Shown piece after piece: positions 6,397 to 7,009 of a stretch of DNA of 7,009 nucleotides. Location: contig JAJZKY010000234.1 of NCBI GenBank assembly GCA_021803885.1, positions 1 through 7,009 on the forward strand, written 5' to 3'. This stretch comes from Planctomycetota bacterium (lineage in GTDB: Bacteria; Planctomycetota; Phycisphaerae; WQYP01; JAJZKY01). Position 1 is the stretch's first letter; every line of letters starts with the position of its first letter. A program made the position numbers and the translations under genes. Below the pieces are notes generated by a model. The model was not told where the DNA came from, ran no database searches, and saw nothing but the letters and a program-made list of their open reading frames with translations.

Positions 6397-6690
6397 TTGG
6401 GCCGGTCCTCAAAACTCACAAAATTGTATTGGCACATGGAGCCGAAGGCTGCAGCGGCGCGTAGACCCGGCAAAATAAACTTGCCGGCTGGCCAACGTTT
6501 CTCACAACTCCCGACGCCAGGCTCCCGACTCAAGGGCGACCGTTGCTCAGCAAGCTGGAGAGGTTGCTGGGGCGGCGGCAGCGTCCTTTGCCCCCTGGCC
6601 GGCTTAAGAAGCGGAAGGCGACATGCAAGATCGTACAACAGGCGACTGGCCCACAGGCCAGACCAAACGACCAAACCTTCCAGTTAAAAA
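6397..6690. other. Gene-free, GC-rich stretch with several short hairpins
   Basis: No reading frame here has protein-like composition, and no tRNA, SRP RNA, RNase P or riboswitch signature that I know is present. The stretch does hold perfect short inverted repeats: AGCC/GGCT near 6440-6450, CCGGCAA/TTGCCGG at 6467-6487, CAGCAA/TTGCTG at 6548-6569, GGGGC/GCCCC at 6569-6594 and CTGGCC/GGCCAG at 6646-6661. None is followed by a T-run, so I cannot name the terminator of the preceding gene. It may be a structured untranslated region, an unknown small RNA, or simply GC-rich spacer. Confidence 0.4.
6467..6487. repeat. Perfect 7-base hairpin downstream of fkp
   Basis: CCGGCAA (6467-6473) and TTGCCGG (6481-6487) flank a 7-base AATAAAC loop, 70 bases past the fkp stop. 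It is the best candidate for a 3' stabilising or Rho-assisted termination hairpin, but it lacks a T-tract on either strand. Confidence 0.4.
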
Positions 6691-6695
6691 TTTAT

Positions 6696-6725
6696 TTGCT
6701 TTTCTTGTGGGGCAGCGAGTAGAAT
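6696..6725 (+). promoter_or_regulatory. Candidate promoter of the right-edge secreted-protein gene
   Basis: TTGCTT (6696-6701) and TAGAAT (6720-6725, 5 of 6 to consensus) are 18 bases apart, in an AT-rich patch that contrasts with the GC-rich sequence before it. Transcription would start near 6732, leaving a leader of about 75 bases that contains the hairpin at 6759-6771. Confidence 0.4.
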
Positions 6726-6758
6726 ATATTTTTGGTCAGGCTCGTGGTGAACTTGACA

Positions 6759-6771
6759 GGCCGAAAAGGCC
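6759..6771 (+). repeat. GC-clamped leader hairpin before the right-edge gene
   Basis: GGCC (6759-6762), loop GAAAA and GGCC (6768-6771) form a compact hairpin in the predicted leader, 36 bases ahead of the start codon. It directly follows a TTGACA hexamer (6753-6758) that has no -10 box at proper spacing. Confidence 0.35.
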
Positions 6772-6807
6772 GTGAACGGTTACATAGAATTTAAGCGGAA
6801 GGTATCC

Positions 6808-7009
6808 ATGATGAACTGTAAAAAAACGATCATTACCGCTATCGCGGCCGCCGCCCTAGGGATCGGTGTTGTCAACATCCTCGCCGGCCGGGCGCTGGGC
6901 GCAAGCACAGCCACGCCGCTGAATCAACAGGGACAGACGCTGCTCGGGAAATACTCGGCCGAGCTGGCGAATCTCCGGACGCAAATCCGTCAGGCCCTGC
7001 CGACCGTGG
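6808..7009 (+). CDS. Secreted protein of unknown function, N-terminal part (3' end beyond window)
   Basis: An open frame of 67 complete codons starts at ATG 6808 and reaches the window edge. A clear signal peptide is visible: NCKK, then a hydrophobic Ala/Ile/Val-rich segment (about residues 7-26), then GRALGA with cleavage near residues 31-32. The mature part begins with a Thr/Pro/Gln linker followed by an amphipathic helix-like segment LLGKYSAELANLRTQIRQAL (about 45-64). I do not recognise the family. GGAAGG (6797-6802) lies 5 bases from ATG 6808 and 8 bases from the adjacent ATG 6811, so either may be used. Codons are richer in C at the third position (ATC, CTC, GTC, GCC) than in the genes to the left, which could reflect high expression or a different origin; 67 codons are too few to decide. 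Confidence 0.7.
   Translation, partial: MMNCKKTIITAIAAAALGIGVVNILAGRALGASTATPLNQQGQTLLGKYSAELANLRTQIRQALPTV

Noticed and set aside
6530..6600. tRNA-like beginning (GCTCAG followed by GGAGAG)
   Set aside because: No acceptor-stem partner, no TTCGAATC-like T-loop and no valid anticodon arm could be built.
6291..6687. Overlapping open frames on both strands in the region after fkp (6291-6674 minus, 6397-6687 plus)
   Set aside because: Both have low-complexity Arg/Pro/Ser-rich translations, no motif, and no good ribosome binding site. The minus frame also overlaps the conserved end of fkp.
6753..6790. Promoter using the perfect TTGACA at 6753 with TACATA or TAGAAT downstream
   Set aside because: Spacers would be 22 or 26 bases, outside the sigma70 range. 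The 6696-6725 element fits better.

Overview
The window looks like chromosomal DNA from a Gram-negative-type bacterium of the PVC group. A planctomycete (Phycisphaerae-like) is my best guess. The basis is a LolA-like periplasmic protein of the variant I associate with planctomycetes, a 1045-residue fucokinase/guanylyltransferase fusion, moderate GC, GTG starts and loose gene packing. This is recognition from protein character only; no rRNA or other phylogenetic marker is present. I see no mobile element, CRISPR array, tRNA or rRNA.

Layout from left to right. (1) Positions 1-407, minus strand, hold the N-terminal 135 residues of a YgfZ/GcvT-like folate-binding protein cut by the window edge. 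(2) Positions 408-659 are a divergent intergenic region with a good sigma70-like promoter in each direction and a GC-rich palindrome between them. (3) Positions 660-2122, plus strand, are a two-gene unit: a HAD-superfamily phosphatase followed 5 bases later by a secreted LolA-like protein. (4) Positions 2124-2157 form a strong bidirectional-looking terminator between convergent genes. (5) Positions 2200-2865, minus strand, encode a secreted SGNH/GDSL esterase whose true start is well inside the longest ORF. (6) Positions 2866-3258 are a 393-base divergent intergenic region with a cluster of TTTTGC repeats and an 89-base imperfect hairpin that ends directly in a T6 run, just upstream of the next gene. 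(7) Positions 3259-6396, plus strand, encode a bifunctional L-fucokinase/L-fucose-1-phosphate guanylyltransferase (Fkp/FKGP type). (8) Positions 6397-6807 are a GC-rich, gene-free stretch with several short perfect hairpins, then a promoter-like element. (9) From 6808 a secreted protein of unknown function starts and runs off the right edge.

Functionally the central gene turns free L-fucose into GDP-L-fucose, the donor for fucosylated surface glycans. The secreted esterase next to it, divergently transcribed, could act on acylated polysaccharides, but no fucose transporter, fucosidase or glycosyltransferase lies in the window, so a fucose locus is only suggested. The other genes look like ordinary housekeeping or envelope functions. 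I did not find a convincing undescribed multi-gene system. The most interesting unexplained signals are the terminator-like hairpin with T6 upstream of the fucose gene, where no plus-strand gene precedes it, and the structured region downstream of that gene.
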